A stretch of DNA of 64,000 bases, taken from positions 5,381,230 to 5,445,229 of the forward strand of contig JAQFVV010006215.1 of NCBI GenBank assembly GCA_028023455.1. The letters run 5' to 3'. The translations under genes and the position numbers were made by a program. The notes under the pieces are model-generated. The model saw only the letters and a program-made list of their open reading frames with translations, was not told where the DNA came from and did not search any database. The DNA is from Epiperipatus broadwayi (lineage: Eukaryota > Onychophora > Udeonychophora > Euonychophora > Peripatidae). Every line of letters starts with the position of its first letter. The first letter of the stretch is position 1. This document shows, piece after piece, positions 47,640 to 60,300 of the stretch.

Positions 47640-49030
47640 TATATCTTATCAAAAAACAATGTAAACAAGTAAATAAAAATGTAAATAAACAAACCAAAAA
47701 AAAATCATTAAATTTTGCAAATTTAATACATTTTCACAATACTCGAGCAGCCATTTCTGTCTCTGAGCATTGCACATCTATTTGTAAAAAAAAAATATAA
47801 AAATTTGTAAATAAATTTAAATTATGCCAGTAGCTGTTTTTCCATTTCAGAATGCTATAGAGTCATGTTCATTAATAAAAATCTTCAGTTTATGCCAAAG
47901 GTATATACATTTTATTCTTTTATTATCCATTTTGAATTTAAATAGCAGTGTTTCGAATAATAAAATATTTTCTAAGCGTAATGGCTACTTAAAGTTAATA
48001 CTGACTTAAAAATATCAAAACAATTAGAGAGATCATAGTTTTTTGATAACAGATTTGTCTATTATGTTCCTATAAGAAAAAAAAGTTAGTGAAAAAAAAA
48101 AGAAATATATAGTCCAGAGAATATTTAATTGTAATGAAAATCAATATTTTGCTATTTACTTTATTTAAAAAATAAAAATAAAGTACAATAACTTTTTTCT
48201 TAATCTTATTTTTTTCAGTGAATGAAAAAAATATATAAATATGACCTCTCAATTTATTATTAATAACTATATTCTCATTGTTTTTAGATTTTTTTTATTT
48301 ACACTATAATTTTAATTTATATAGGCACACTAACCATATAAAAAAGCATGTTATATGTATGTATATGTTCAATAAATGATGTTTTTTGACTTTAGAGGGA
48401 CCTCTCAAATCTCGACACAAAATAATGACTTTATAAAGATAAGAATGGCCATCTTATTTTTAACCTAAATTCCCACTTATATAGATCAATCTAAAGCATC
48501 TTAATTTGAATGTGAAGCTGTTACTTTTTTCACTTTTTAAGTCCACTATTTCCTTCACACATTAACTAATGCAAAATCTTGCAATTTGCAGCAAGTCAAT
48601 ATAATGATCTTTATAATGGAAATGTATAAACTAATGTAATGTGATTATTTATTAAGCACACAGGAAATATGTAAATACTTTAGAGAAAGACTTTAACCAT
48701 TATCATATGCATCTTAAACATTCATAGTAGTCAAATTATCTTGTTTTTTGACTATAGAGGAACCTCTCAAATCTCGACACAAGATAGCAACTTTATAAAG
48801 ATAAGACGGCTGTTATCTTGTTGAGATTTGAGAGGTCCCTCTATAATCAAATACAACATCATTTGACTATTATAAACGTTTAAAGCACATATGATAAAGA
48901 TTAAAGCCTTTCTCTAAAGCATTTACATATGTCTTATGCGCTTAATAAATAATAACTTTACATTAGTTCAATAAACAATTTATATTCTATTCTAATCAAA
49001 GTTAATCAACAAAACATGAAGTATTGTGCA
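47640..49030. repeat. Intron block related to 35050-35690
   Basis: Same-orientation similarity to 35050-35690, broken by the 590-bp insertion at 48377-48966. Start AAACAATGTAAACAAGTAAA and end GCTTGGAACAAAATATAGC both have clear partners there. Confidence 0.7.
48377..48966. mobile_element. 590-bp foldback element with 9-bp target duplication
   Basis: Flanked by TTCAATAAA (48368-48376 and 48967-48975), which is single at the homologous site near 35581. The right part (48629-48968) is a long inverted repeat beginning AACTAATGTAA with a central hairpin of ACCTCTCAAATCTCGACA and its mirror; the left end (48377-48450) is a partial direct copy of the hairpin arm beginning TTTTTGACTTTAGAGGGACC. No coding sequence. 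Confidence 0.85.
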
Positions 49031-52000
49031 AAAAAGGCTTGGAACAAAATATAGCATATACTGCGACACCACTGTATATATATGTGTGTATATGGATGAC
49101 CCTTATAATATAAGTTAGCACACTTACCTGTCGTGTTCATAATTTGAGATTTCAAGTCTGGAGAGTTAAAATAATTTTTTTCAAATTACAAACAGTTTTA
49201 AAATTTTCCTTCCTATATTTGATTTAACTAATCATCAATTATTGGCTGTTAAACAGGTATGGAGTTATTATTATTCAGAAGTTAAAACAAGGACAGAAAA
49301 ATGCTAAATAACTCTTACCAATGACCAGCTTAGTAAGATTTCAATATTCTTTTTAGATGAAACTGGTGTAATCTTTCCTTTTCAAAAAAAAACTGTTTAT
49401 CACCTATCTATACACACACATAAATATATAGGTGTATACTATATTTTCAAAAGAAAGAAATAAAGATACAAATTAAAAAGCATTATTTTTCCAGAGGATG
49501 TAGACTACCAATCGATAATCATAATAGGCTATTCACAAAATACAATAATAATATCAAAGGCTAAGCTCAGGGTTCTCTTATATATGATATATGCCAATAA
49601 TAAAAAGAGCCATTAAATATTATAAATATGCTAATTCGCAGTTAATAAATTTTAAGAGAACTCTCAACTCACGAACAAGGAGAGGCTCTCAATATTTAAA
49701 GCATACATCACAGAGTAGTTAGGTTATAACATTTTTTTTTGTGCCACTTTATTTTTCAAAATAATCTCTTTTGCTAAAACAATTTCTTTTTGATCATTAA
49801 TTACAATAATAAAATTTCAGTGTTCTTCATTAGATATTTGTAATATTAAATTTTCATTCTTTTATTTATTTGTGAGTTATTAAACAATAAATGGCATCCT
49901 AGTGAAAATATGAGAAATACTCTTACCCCTAAGATAATGTCTATCTAATTTACAATAATAAAACAAATTTTAAAAGAAAATATTTTAATTAAAGTAAAAT
50001 ACATAGAAACCCTTAAATTAGAAAACAATAATCTCCTAAGATAGCATTCAAATAACATGAATGAATAAGGGGTATTGCCACTCAGGATATCCTATTAACA
50101 ATTCATATCAACTTTCTCTTATAAAGTTGAAATAAATAATTTAAGAATTAAATTTATGATGAAGAATGAATAAGCAGATAATAATTTTAACACCAAAAGC
50201 AGTCTTCTTTTAATGATTGAAATTGAATTATAATGATAATTTAAGTTTAAAAAAAAAATTTGACCATTATAACAAAATGATTATTATCTTTATGTGCATG
50301 CACTCTAAACAATTAGAATCAAATATAATTGTGTCATTAATTATATAATGTTAAGATTTCTGAATAATTCATATGTGATTGAGATAATATTAAAATTGAA
50401 TACAAAAATTTAACAATAAAGTATAAAGTTTATTTACAGAACAAGAACAATTCAATGACAACACTTTTGGAAATGTACAGATTTAAAATCAACAGTTTAA
50501 ATACAATGCGATACAATGTTATTGCATTGAAGAATTACAATTTCACAAGTTTGCAGTTTATAATAATAAACAAATAAATTTGTAAATTAAATTGTAATTA
50601 ACTATTTTAACTTGTCTGACTGATAAGCTATGCATGTATCCTGACTGATAAAAGCTTTTATTAACTGAAGCATCATTATAAAATAAGAAATTCAACACTT
50701 TTCCATTAACAATCACACTATAATATTATCCTAACAATGAGTACATCTTAATACCAATCATGTCTTACCATTCCAGCAATGAGTCGATGCTTAAGATGAT
50801 GAATATTGTTTATTTAGATCTATAATTATAATTTTAAAAATTTATATAAAAAACTATCAGTTTTATATGTTGTAATGCTGGCAAAGCACATCAAACAGAT
50901 ATACATACCAGAATCATCTCTAATCTACACTAAGAATTATCAAAAGGGCAACTGAAGAAAAGACAATACTCTTCACAAACAACATCGATTGCCATACATG
51001 ACTACATACAAAATATGATACTTCCAAGAAGAAAAGATAATTATGTCAATGAGCCTAATGATAGCATAAATTCAAAAGAGCACCTACATTTTGAGGGCAA
51101 ATAAATATACTAGGATTTTTGACTCAGAACATATAAAAAATGAGAGTGAACCATCATAAATATTAGGAACAATAGGAACTGCTTCAAACAAAGCATTTAT
51201 GCAAAATATGAAACTTGAAAACTATGTACCACTCATGAAAAAATACTATCATGAGAAAGACAATGTTGCCATCTCTTTATAAAATATATGTACTAATAGG
51301 ATATCATCAAGAGAGAGACACAAAGCTACCATCTCTTGGAAAATATAATAGCAAAATAAGCATAAACAATAAACGAGAGAGACGAATGCTAAATCTCCTA
51401 ACAAATGTAATTATTAACTGATGTACAAAACGAATAACAAAGTTATATTTGCCAAATCTGGCTTAATAAAGCAAGCACTGAAATAAATAGTAAAATAAAA
51501 ATATACAATATCTTCAAAATAATAAATACTCTTTGAGTTTGGATATTACAAGTGATAACTAATGCATAAAATATATCAGACAAGAGTACATAATATAACT
51601 GAATAAAAATACATAATAAATTACAAAAAGCATAAAATTGTCATTTAACATTATACACAGTTTACCAAAATTTAAATTATTAAAGACTTTCATCCTGGAG
51701 TTTTCACCAGTTATCAAAATACAGTTCTGCAAATACATAAAATTTTCTCCATTTGTTGACAATACAGAAAATTAAAATATCAGCTGCATAGCATTCATAA
51801 TTATTTTTATATAAGAGATTTCCTTAAAACATAAGCACACAAACATATTAATGGCCATTCAGTTTCATGAAAATATTTTTTTTCTTAAAATAAGTAAGGT
51901 GCTGACAAATTATATTATAGCACTAAACTCACTTTTGTTCATTCATTCTGGAAGAATATAATTCAACACTGAGGTTTAGGAGCAAATATGCTTTGAAAAT

Positions 52001-53764
52001 AAGCAGAATATAGCTGTTTCCATTATTTTGTCCAGACGTATTTAATCCATGTCAAAAGTATGATATTACTTTTTTAATATGAATATAGACATAATGCTTT
52101 TTCAATGAAAAACTAAATTAGTAAATTTTTATTTTACATACTTAAGAGATATACTTTCTCTTAACAAGCTTACATGAGCATAAATTGAAATATATATGAG
52201 TGACTGTCTTTCCCTACAACAGCAACAATAACAAATAATTAATTATGAAAAGTACTTCAAATGTTATTTTAAAATTAATACAAAAATCCTTCCATCTGGG
52301 ATTAAAAATAGTTTATTCATTAAAAGAAAGATGAATGGTACTGAAATAAGTATATTTCAAAAAATGTTGCTAAAGACAAAATATTTTTAAAATATTAAGG
52401 AACTGCTATAAATATTGCAAAACATGAGTTTTTAACAGCCTTATCTTTAAGATGTAAGAAATACTAAATTTAGAATAAATTTTATCGGAAATATAAAATT
52501 GAAAATCACAAAAAGTTCTTATATAAGTGAAGAAAGCTATATAAAATTCACATTGTATATTAATATTGAATAAATACAATTCAGCAATGTTATAGAAATA
52601 ATTGTTTTTTTCATTGTTTTCTGTTGACTTGGGAATTCCTGGTAAACTTTAGCTTAAAATTTTAGTACCTGAATTAAAGGTTATTAAGGATACATTTTTA
52701 CTAAACAAAAATAAAATAGTTTAAAATAATTAAACTTATTAATAATTCTGCAATTAATTAGAAAAGACAATAAGCAAGTTTCTTTTTTTTTCTTCCTGAA
52801 TGTTCTTTACATGTCTTTTTCATGTGAGTGTGCAACTCTTTTTATACTCCCAATCAAGTGATTGATTGAAAATTGACATTTTTAAATCATGCATCTTGAA
52901 CTCCTTTACTAAAGTTTAAAAAATAATTTGGTATCTAGGGAATTAAACTAAAAATAAAAACTTATTAACATAAAGCTAGACTTGTTAATTAAAATGTAGC
53001 ATCTTAAATTAATTATTTATAAAATTAAAATTATTACAATAAAATGAAAATAAAATATTACAGCATAAATTATAATATTTCATTACTCTTTATAACAATT
53101 CCAAACTATATCAAATAAGTCAGAAGTTCATCAGAATACCTTTATTATTGATTTAAATTAGATATTTTAAGCATAATTACTAAAAAGGAAGTGAAAGCTA
53201 AAATTAATAAATGTAAGCACAGACACACACACCTTTAAAGTTGATTTTAATTAAAAATTAACAGCTTTCTAATCGTAATAAATTAATTCTTTATCTTCTA
53301 AGTTAAATAGTGTAATTCTAGTTATGTTCATTTAATTTTTTTGATATTTTAGCATGAATATACTTTTACTAATAATTCAGAGAGACGCTTTATTATAAAC
53401 CAGAAAATTAAATAATGTTTTCTAATATTAAAGATTTAGACTTAATACTACTATAGTTTAATTTTTTAGCAATACTTAATTATTAGAGAGGGAAATATAT
53501 GCCTATTTAAACAAATGAAAATTAATTCCAACTACAAATAAGTTCAATGATTCTTAATATAGTAAGTAAGATTTATAAAAGTGCTGACAATAAGTTATTT
53601 AGTTGTCATTTAATTGTAAAGCCCTAATAAAATTAACTGGCAATAAAATTATTATTAAATTTTTTTTTTTTTTTACACTTAAATAAATTAAACAGTTGGG
53701 AGTTTAGCTTTACTGGCAAAAGCTAAAGATTACAATATACATATTAATTATTATATAAAATTAC
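49031..53764 (-). other. USO1 intron between exons at 53765 and 45393 (upstream part)
   Basis: No further exon identified. The 50420-52020 part is less simple than typical intron here and, on the minus strand, ends in GTAAATAAACTTTAT, which contains an AATAAA poly(A) signal near 50435. That would suit a retrocopied or alternative 3' UTR, but nothing coding supports it. A degenerate repeat with ACCATCTCTT-like units lies at 51240-51410. Confidence 0.55.
51240..51410. repeat. Degenerate tandem repeat, about 65-bp period
   Basis: Three loosely matching units share a pattern of ATCAT-AGA-AGACA, then GCTACCATCTCTT and AAAATATA; units start near 51248, 51303 and 51371. Confidence 0.45.
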
Positions 53765-53903
53765 CTTTATGTGCTTTTAATAAAGCATTCTGATCTTTTA
53801 ATGTTTGGACTTGCCCCAGAAATTCTTCAAGTTGGGTTTCATTTTTCTTCTTTTCTAGCTGCATAGTATTTATTTGCTTTCTAAATTCACTAAGTTGTTG
53901 ATC
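53765..53903 (-). CDS. USO1: USO1/p115 exon: proximal coiled coil
   Basis: A 139-base exon, starting in phase 0 and ending after the first base of a glycine codon. It reads DQQLSEFRKQINTMQLE, then QLEEFLGQVQTLKDQNALLKAHK. The start continues the previous exon as REQ-DQQLSEFRKQ, matching vertebrate REQDLQLEELRQQ, the entry into the first coiled coil, which in p115 contains the Rab1-binding part. Acceptor TTTATTAG, donor AAAG|GTAATT. Intron upstream is 2.5 kb. Confidence 0.92.
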
Positions 53904-56412
53904 CTAATAAAATAAAACAATTATTATACATATGTAGACATAACATTTTTGAGACTTTTTTAAAAAGATTAAATAAATAAATTTTTGAATAATAATTACA
54001 ATATAAATCTCTATACTTACATCAGAGTAACCAATGAAATTAATGAATTCACAGCACATTCTTTACTGGCTCTAAATCTGTCATTTGGTGTAAAAATTCA
54101 GACCGTTCTTTCCATCATATATGTATTTCAGATATGAACCCATCTTTGCTAAGTGAACTAGAGGTTTCAATATCTTATTTCCATATCTCTTAACTCATTT
54201 GATAGGACAAATTAATATATAAAATTTTCATATAGAGGGGGAGGATTGTTCTAAATTTTTATTCTAAATAATAGTTTATATTGTAGATTTTAAACTAATG
54301 AAGAATGCTCTATGAATCCATCAATTTGATTGATTACATAGATATAAGCAATGAAATAATTAATTATTATACGAGTACTACATAAAAAATAAAAAAAATT
54401 AAAAACTCTGATCTTACAATTTGTAGTTACTATGCTAAAAATTTATTAAAAACTTAACAAATAAAATTTTGGGGGAGAACTGCTATTTAAAATCAAAGTT
54501 AAAATAAACACAAATCAAATCTATACTTAAAATAGATAATAGTTCAGAATTTCCTAAATTAAAATAAGGAATAAACTGTCATTAAGCTTGAAAACTATGG
54601 GTTAATGATAAAAAAAATGATTAAGAAAATGTAACTATATTTCCAAAGTCCAGAAAGAGAAACCATTTCAATATTATAGAGCTAAAAGATTAAATAGCAT
54701 ATGGCAAACAAGAGCCTCTCCAATAACTATTTTAGAGGAGCAATGAGGCATTATTTACCCAGCTTTTGAATTTCTAATATTTAGATTCTGAGATTATTGA
54801 TTTTAAATAAACAGATACAATTTTTTGGATGCTAATCAAGCTTGAGATGTATTTGTGACTGAAAAATTTTATAGGTACTAATGCAGATGTAAATATATTC
54901 AACCATTCTTATTATTAATAATATACATTAAATTAGATGCAAATAAATGTGAGATTCAATTAAAGTGAACAATACATTTTTTACTATAGCTGCAGCACAA
55001 AAATTTACCAATTTTTCAAGTAATATGACAGCTAAAAAAAAAAAAAAAGTATTACATATAATGACTGGAACTGACATCTTTTCAAATTTATTACTGACAA
55101 TTCAATGTATTGCTCTTGACATCAGATGTGTAAATATTCTGGTAATACATTTCTGGTCATCTCATGTACATTATCTCTTAAATCACAACTAATCAAATGT
55201 GTTTGATATCAAAAATGAATTTGCTTCTATTCTAGTATTTTAATTTTTATTTTACCAGTTAAGTGAATGAAGCACATAAATGGTTCTTGACCAATTGTGT
55301 AAAAACATCTCATCTGACTAAAATATGAATATCATTTTTTTCGTAACAAAGATTACATAACAAAAGAAAACACTTATAATAAACACTTTTTAAAATTATA
55401 AATACAATATTTTAAAAACAATAATAGTTACTTTGGTCTACACATAAATGAAATATTTTTAATCAAAATATTTTAGTTGCAAATTTTATTTACAAAAATA
55501 AATAATATTAATAAGCCAATAAGCTAATGCACATGTGCTTTGTAGATTTAACTATATAAACGAATACTCTCATTTTTCAAACACAAGATAAAGTCTTTGT
55601 GAAAAGATAGAATGAATCCATCTATCTTTTCGACCCAAACGTTTATATATGGGCAAATCTTAAGTATTTGGAAATGAGAGTGTAAAGATGTTAATCGATC
55701 ACTTTAAATTACTTTTTACTATGCTTGAATGAATGACGCTTGCAAAATTTCTAGAATTTACGATACGTCATTCTTATTAAATTAAACATATGTAAATAAG
55801 ACATTTATTTTATATAGCACAATGTTTTTATAAACTGTAATATTAATAAGCCAATAAGCTAAAGAACATGCGCTTTGTAGATTCAACTATATAAATGAAT
55901 ACTCTCATTTTTCAAACACAAGATAAAGTCTTTGTGAAAAGATAGAATGAATCTATCTATGTTTTCGACCCAAACGTTTATGTATGGGCAAATCTTAAGT
56001 ATTTAGAAAAGTAATTTAAAGTGATCGATTAACATCTTCACACTCTCATTTCCAAATACTTAAGATTTTCCCATACATAAACGTTTGGGTCAAAAAGATA
56101 GATAGATTCATTCTATCTTTTCACAAAGACTTTATCTTGTGTTTGAAATATGAGAGTATTCATTTATATAGTTAAATCTACAAAGCGCATGTGCATTAGT
56201 TTATTGGCTTATTAATATTACAGTTTATAAAAACATCGCGCTATATAAAATAAATGTCTTATTTAAAAATATAGTTTTTGGAAATGTTCATGTATGATTC
56301 TAAACAATATAGATATAAAGTGGTTACAACTTTCATTTATCTATTTCTTGTGTCTCATAAATTAGCTTTTACTTTTTTCATTGGTGAATTTTCAAAAATT
56401 AATTATAATTAC
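53904..56412 (-). other. USO1 intron between exons at 56413 and 53765
   Basis: 2.5 kb; the only structured content recognised is the concatemeric foldback at 55506-56266. The ORF at 54965-55192 has no domain. Confidence 0.7.
55506..56266. mobile_element. Concatemeric foldback element, second example
   Basis: Built from a 335-bp unit starting TATTAATAAGCCAATAAGC and ending AAACTGTAA: full unit (55506-55840), partial direct unit (55841-56008), inverted unit (56009-56218), and an inverted end fragment (56219-56266). The unit shares GAATACTCTC, ACACAAGATAAAGTCTTT, AAGATAGAATGAATC and TATCTTTT-CCAAAC with the element at 15677-16600, so both belong to one superfamily though their ends differ. No coding capacity. 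Confidence 0.85.
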
Positions 56413-56540
56413 CTGTTCACGAATAAGATCCTTATATTGCATAACAATATTCTCATGTTCTTCAACAGTCTGTTTTTTTCCAATGCCATTTACTATTGAG
56501 TGATCATCCTGTGTCACTTGAACAGCTTTTATAATAGATA
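56413..56540 (-). CDS. USO1: USO1/p115 exon: head-to-tail junction
   Basis: A 128-base exon completing a valine codon from the previous exon and ending in phase 0. It encodes SIIKAVQVTQDDHSIVNG, then TVEEHENIVMQYKDLIREQ. Vertebrate p115 has VITKAIYKSSEEDK and TLEQHDNIVTHYKNMIREQ at the same place, a strong match. It forms the link between the globular head and the coiled-coil rod. Acceptor TTAATTTTAG, donor CAG|GTAATT. Confidence 0.94.
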
Positions 56541-56985
56541 CTAAAATTAAAAAAAAAAAAAAAATTAATAATATAGTAATTAAAATATAAAATCCATTTG
56601 CATGAGTTTAAAAGAAACTGCGAGTCATGCGGACATACAAAGGTGTTAGTAAGATACCATAATCTTTTTTTTTGTAGTTTCATTTTTCAAAAATTAAAAA
56701 AACTAAAGCAATATTTTTTTTTTAATAAAAAAAATTGACCATATCACTGTAATGGCTGGTAGCCATTAAAGTTCCAGAAATACAATTCCTCATCAAAATA
56801 AGATGGGCTTACATGACTTTTCCAGATTGTTGCAGAAATAAGCACACAAAGGCTCTGCAAAAAATAAAAAAGTTACTTTTCCTTTGGGATTAATAAAATA
56901 CGTAATTTATAATTTGCAACAATCATCTTTTCTTGAAAAAAGTTTATAATAATACACACGCACATATGTTCGCATATTAACTCAC

Positions 56986-57167
56986 CTTCTAATGATTTAA
57001 ATAGCCGAGTAAATTCATGATCAAATAATACATCACTGGACTGCTTGAATTTAGGTTGGGGTTTTTGCGCTGCTTTGGTATAATTTTCATTTTTAGATAT
57101 TAAACTAAGTTTATCTACAAATGTTTCCAAACCAATCCGCTTAGCAATAATCTGTCGCAAGCTGTCC
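56986..57167 (-). CDS. USO1: USO1/p115 exon: end of armadillo-like head
   Basis: A 182-base exon with one base of the codon at each end. It encodes DSLRQIIAKRIGLETFVDKL, then AAQKPQPKF and VLFDHEFTRLFKSLE. Vertebrate p115 reads KLKQLIEKRIGKENFIEKL, ASQKPQPNF and MIFDHEFTKLVKELE, the signature end of the Uso1/p115 head domain and the main basis for the gene name. Acceptor TTCTCTTTTCAAG, donor G|GTGAGT. The ORF that continues left to 56873 runs into intron; its first methionine is upstream in intron and is not a start. The intron on the upstream side is only 95 bp. Confidence 0.96.
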
Positions 57168-57262
57168 CTTGAAAAGAGAAATAACAAATTAAAAGTATTC
57201 AAATAAATTATTTAAACTTTCAATAGTGCAATATATTGACCATGATCATAAAGAAAACTTAC

Positions 57263-57384
57263 TTGTTAAAACTCTGGACTGAATCATCATTAAAATGAAC
57301 ACATATTCCTAAAAGAAAGGCACATAAGCCCTGTACTAATTCTTCATTTTCTTCTCCCTCTTGAGCTCCAATTTGTGCTGTTAA
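57263..57384 (-). CDS. USO1: USO1/p115 exon: head domain, first exon in window
   Basis: A 122-base exon ending after the second base of a lysine codon. It encodes LTAQIGAQEGEENEELVQG, then LCAFLLGICVHFNDDSVQSFN. The match to vertebrate EQLVQGLCALLLGISIYFNDNS is very clear; these are helices of the last armadillo-like repeats. Acceptor GAAATTTCAG and donor AACAA|GTAAGT. The preceding exon, expected to encode a CTWLSNCP-like stretch, was not found up to 64000, so it must be right of the window or very diverged. Confidence 0.94.
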
Positions 57385-60300
57385 CTGAAATTTCATTAAG
57401 TTAAAAAAAAACAACTAATTTTCTGGAGCACTGAATTTAAAACTAATCCAATTTATAAATATTTTCAGCGAGATATTTGATAATAAATAGAAAGTAGAAA
57501 AGTGAGCTTAAGATAAAAGCTTTCATCAATTTATCATTGAAAGAGTAGATGGAGATTTGAAATTTAATAAATATCTATCAACAAAGGAAACATTTTTACC
57601 ATAACTCACCTTCAGATCATAAATCTAAAAAAAAGTTTCAAAGTAACAAAGTGTATTTCAAACTTAAACCATAAACTGCATTTAGAGGAAACCAAAAATG
57701 AAGAACTTACTTAGAAAAATAATATGGTTTCAACAAATTCATTCATTATCCAATATAAGCAAAAATCATATGCTGAACTTTTTTTCAAGTAGACATTTAA
57801 ATATTTAAATGTTATATTTTTAATTGTAAATTATATATATATTTACATTAAAAATAAAATATAATTGTGACCACTAATACATTGCATAAGAGAATATATA
57901 AATAATAACGAAATTTGAAACAAAAAAGAAAAAAATAATAAGAAAATGAAACTCTATCACAAAACAAACTATTCTCTATTGAAACAGACTGATTCTATTA
58001 GACACTAGGTAAACATTATGTACATAAATAATAATTAGATTTTCATGGGATTTTAATTCTATTAAAATACATATGTGTGTATTAAAGACAAATGGGAGAG
58101 TTCAATAAAGATTTTTTTATGAACATATTTTAGAACAAAAAAAAAAAAAATCCAATATACACAATTTAACTACAGGCACCATAACATTTATCTGCCCCAT
58201 TTTATCCAGAACCTATCCAAAATAGTAACTTTGCTGAAAAAAAAAAATATAAATTATAATATCCAAAATGATACAAAGGCCAATTTGAATCCTATAACAT
58301 AAAACATACTAACTATTGGTCCACATTAAACACTTAATAAATTCTGGTATATATATTTTTAAAAACTCTATAATAGCTGATCTAACAAAAATAATTAAAA
58401 GTTCTATGTATATTTATATTAATCTTTTAAAAATATTTTAGCAATAAAATACTTTTAAAATGTGGAGATTATTTAATATGCATCTCTGATAGAAAATACT
58501 GTATTCAAAAATCCAATAGTGATTATTCAATAAATATTTGAAAGATTCTTTATCATTGCATCAGCTTTCATTGGAAGAAAGTATACTGAAATTCTTCATA
58601 GGAGAGACTGCTAAGAGGGCACCATAATAAAATTCCAAAATGTTTTTGTGAAAAAAAAACCTCATGGAAAAGATTCTTGGGCGACTTTTTTAAAATAAAT
58701 CCTACTAAGTGATTAAAAACTTGACCCTTGAAAAGAAACATAATGTTCACCAATTTCTGATTAGTATAAGGAGAAAATAATATTAATTATATTGTAATCC
58801 TCTATTTTGTTGAAAAGTCATTTTCAAATATAATAAGAATTGTTTATATCCTTCAACATTTTTATATAAAATATTGTAAAGCATATAAATTAGATTACTT
58901 ATGTATGCTTCCAAGTTTTAGCCAGAAGATTACAATAGAAAAATTCCAATTAACAATTTTTTTTTTTTTTTAGACAATTTATAATTATTACATAATTAAG
59001 TTTAAATTTTTCTAGAGTACTCAATGCTTTTTCCACTTTTCTTATACTATTTACATCAATTTCTTTTTTAAAAATTACATTCTTCCCAATATATTTTTAC
59101 AATATTTTATTTAATTCCCCTATAACAATTTAGTAGTCTTCTCCAGATTTTAAAAAAACAATTACATTACATTATTTCTTTACATAATGTACATGTAACT
59201 TCAATTTATATATCTACATTTACACATACATATATTAATTTCAATAAAATTTAAACCCTAAAAACATTTAATACATATATATATACACATTACATATTAA
59301 CAACTATATTATTATAAAATTATTCATTGCTTTGCTATTTTAATTTAATTTGGTTTTATTGTTTATGTTTTGAACATTTCTCCATATTATAAATCCATAA
59401 ATTGTATATATATGTTTAAAAAGGAACGAATATAAATTTTCAATATACTTGTTTTTACAGGACTTTTTTTTTTAAAAAAAATTATTATTGTTAAGTTTAT
59501 TATAATAAAGGTTCAAAAATAGTTTTTTTTAAAATTTATTTTACAATTGTTATTACTAAAAAATATATAAATTTAGTATACATTATTATTATTTATTGAT
59601 TATATATTTATTTACCTGCTTTTTTCACATGCATAAACCTTTTTGATCATTAGTAGGATGTGTAATTTTTTTTGTTTGTGAAGTATTCTTTGTAATTGCG
59701 TCAATACAGAAAACCATATAATAAAAGATAAACATTGCAATTGTTTTTTGTCTTGGAGACTTAGTCTCGGTTATCATTTTGTTTAGGAAACTGTAAGTTT
59801 GCTATGTAGAATGGTGGATAGTAAATTGTTTTAATGAACTTTTTTAAAATTTATTTTCTATTAATTTTTTCTTTCCATATTATAATACCTCTAGATGATT
59901 TGTAAACTCTAAATAAAATGTATTGTCATCAGGAATATGTATATATCTGCATGTAAAGTTTTAACTAGATTGGAAATTGGGCTAAAATTGTGTTATATGA
60001 TTTTGAGTCAGAAAGCAAGTTAAATAAACAAGATAAGTAAAAGCTTATAAAAAAAAATAAAGAATTTAAACATTTTAAAAATTATAATTATAAATGAATA
60101 ATCATAACTTCTAAATATCTGCAATTGCAAAGCCGAAGAAATTACCTCACACTAGTTATATAGTATCAAAACCTAATGAAAAGATAGATAAGACCAAATG
60201 ATATCATAGATTCTATCTTTGGGTTTGGTTGTTATATGGTGATTGAAGAACATTTAGTCAGTATATAAATTAAAACAATAGACCAAAATTCATTGTATAA

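Noticed and set aside
58568-58753. Minus-strand ORF as the missing upstream USO1 exon
   Set aside because: The translation shows no resemblance to the expected head-domain segment and lacks suitable splice sites.
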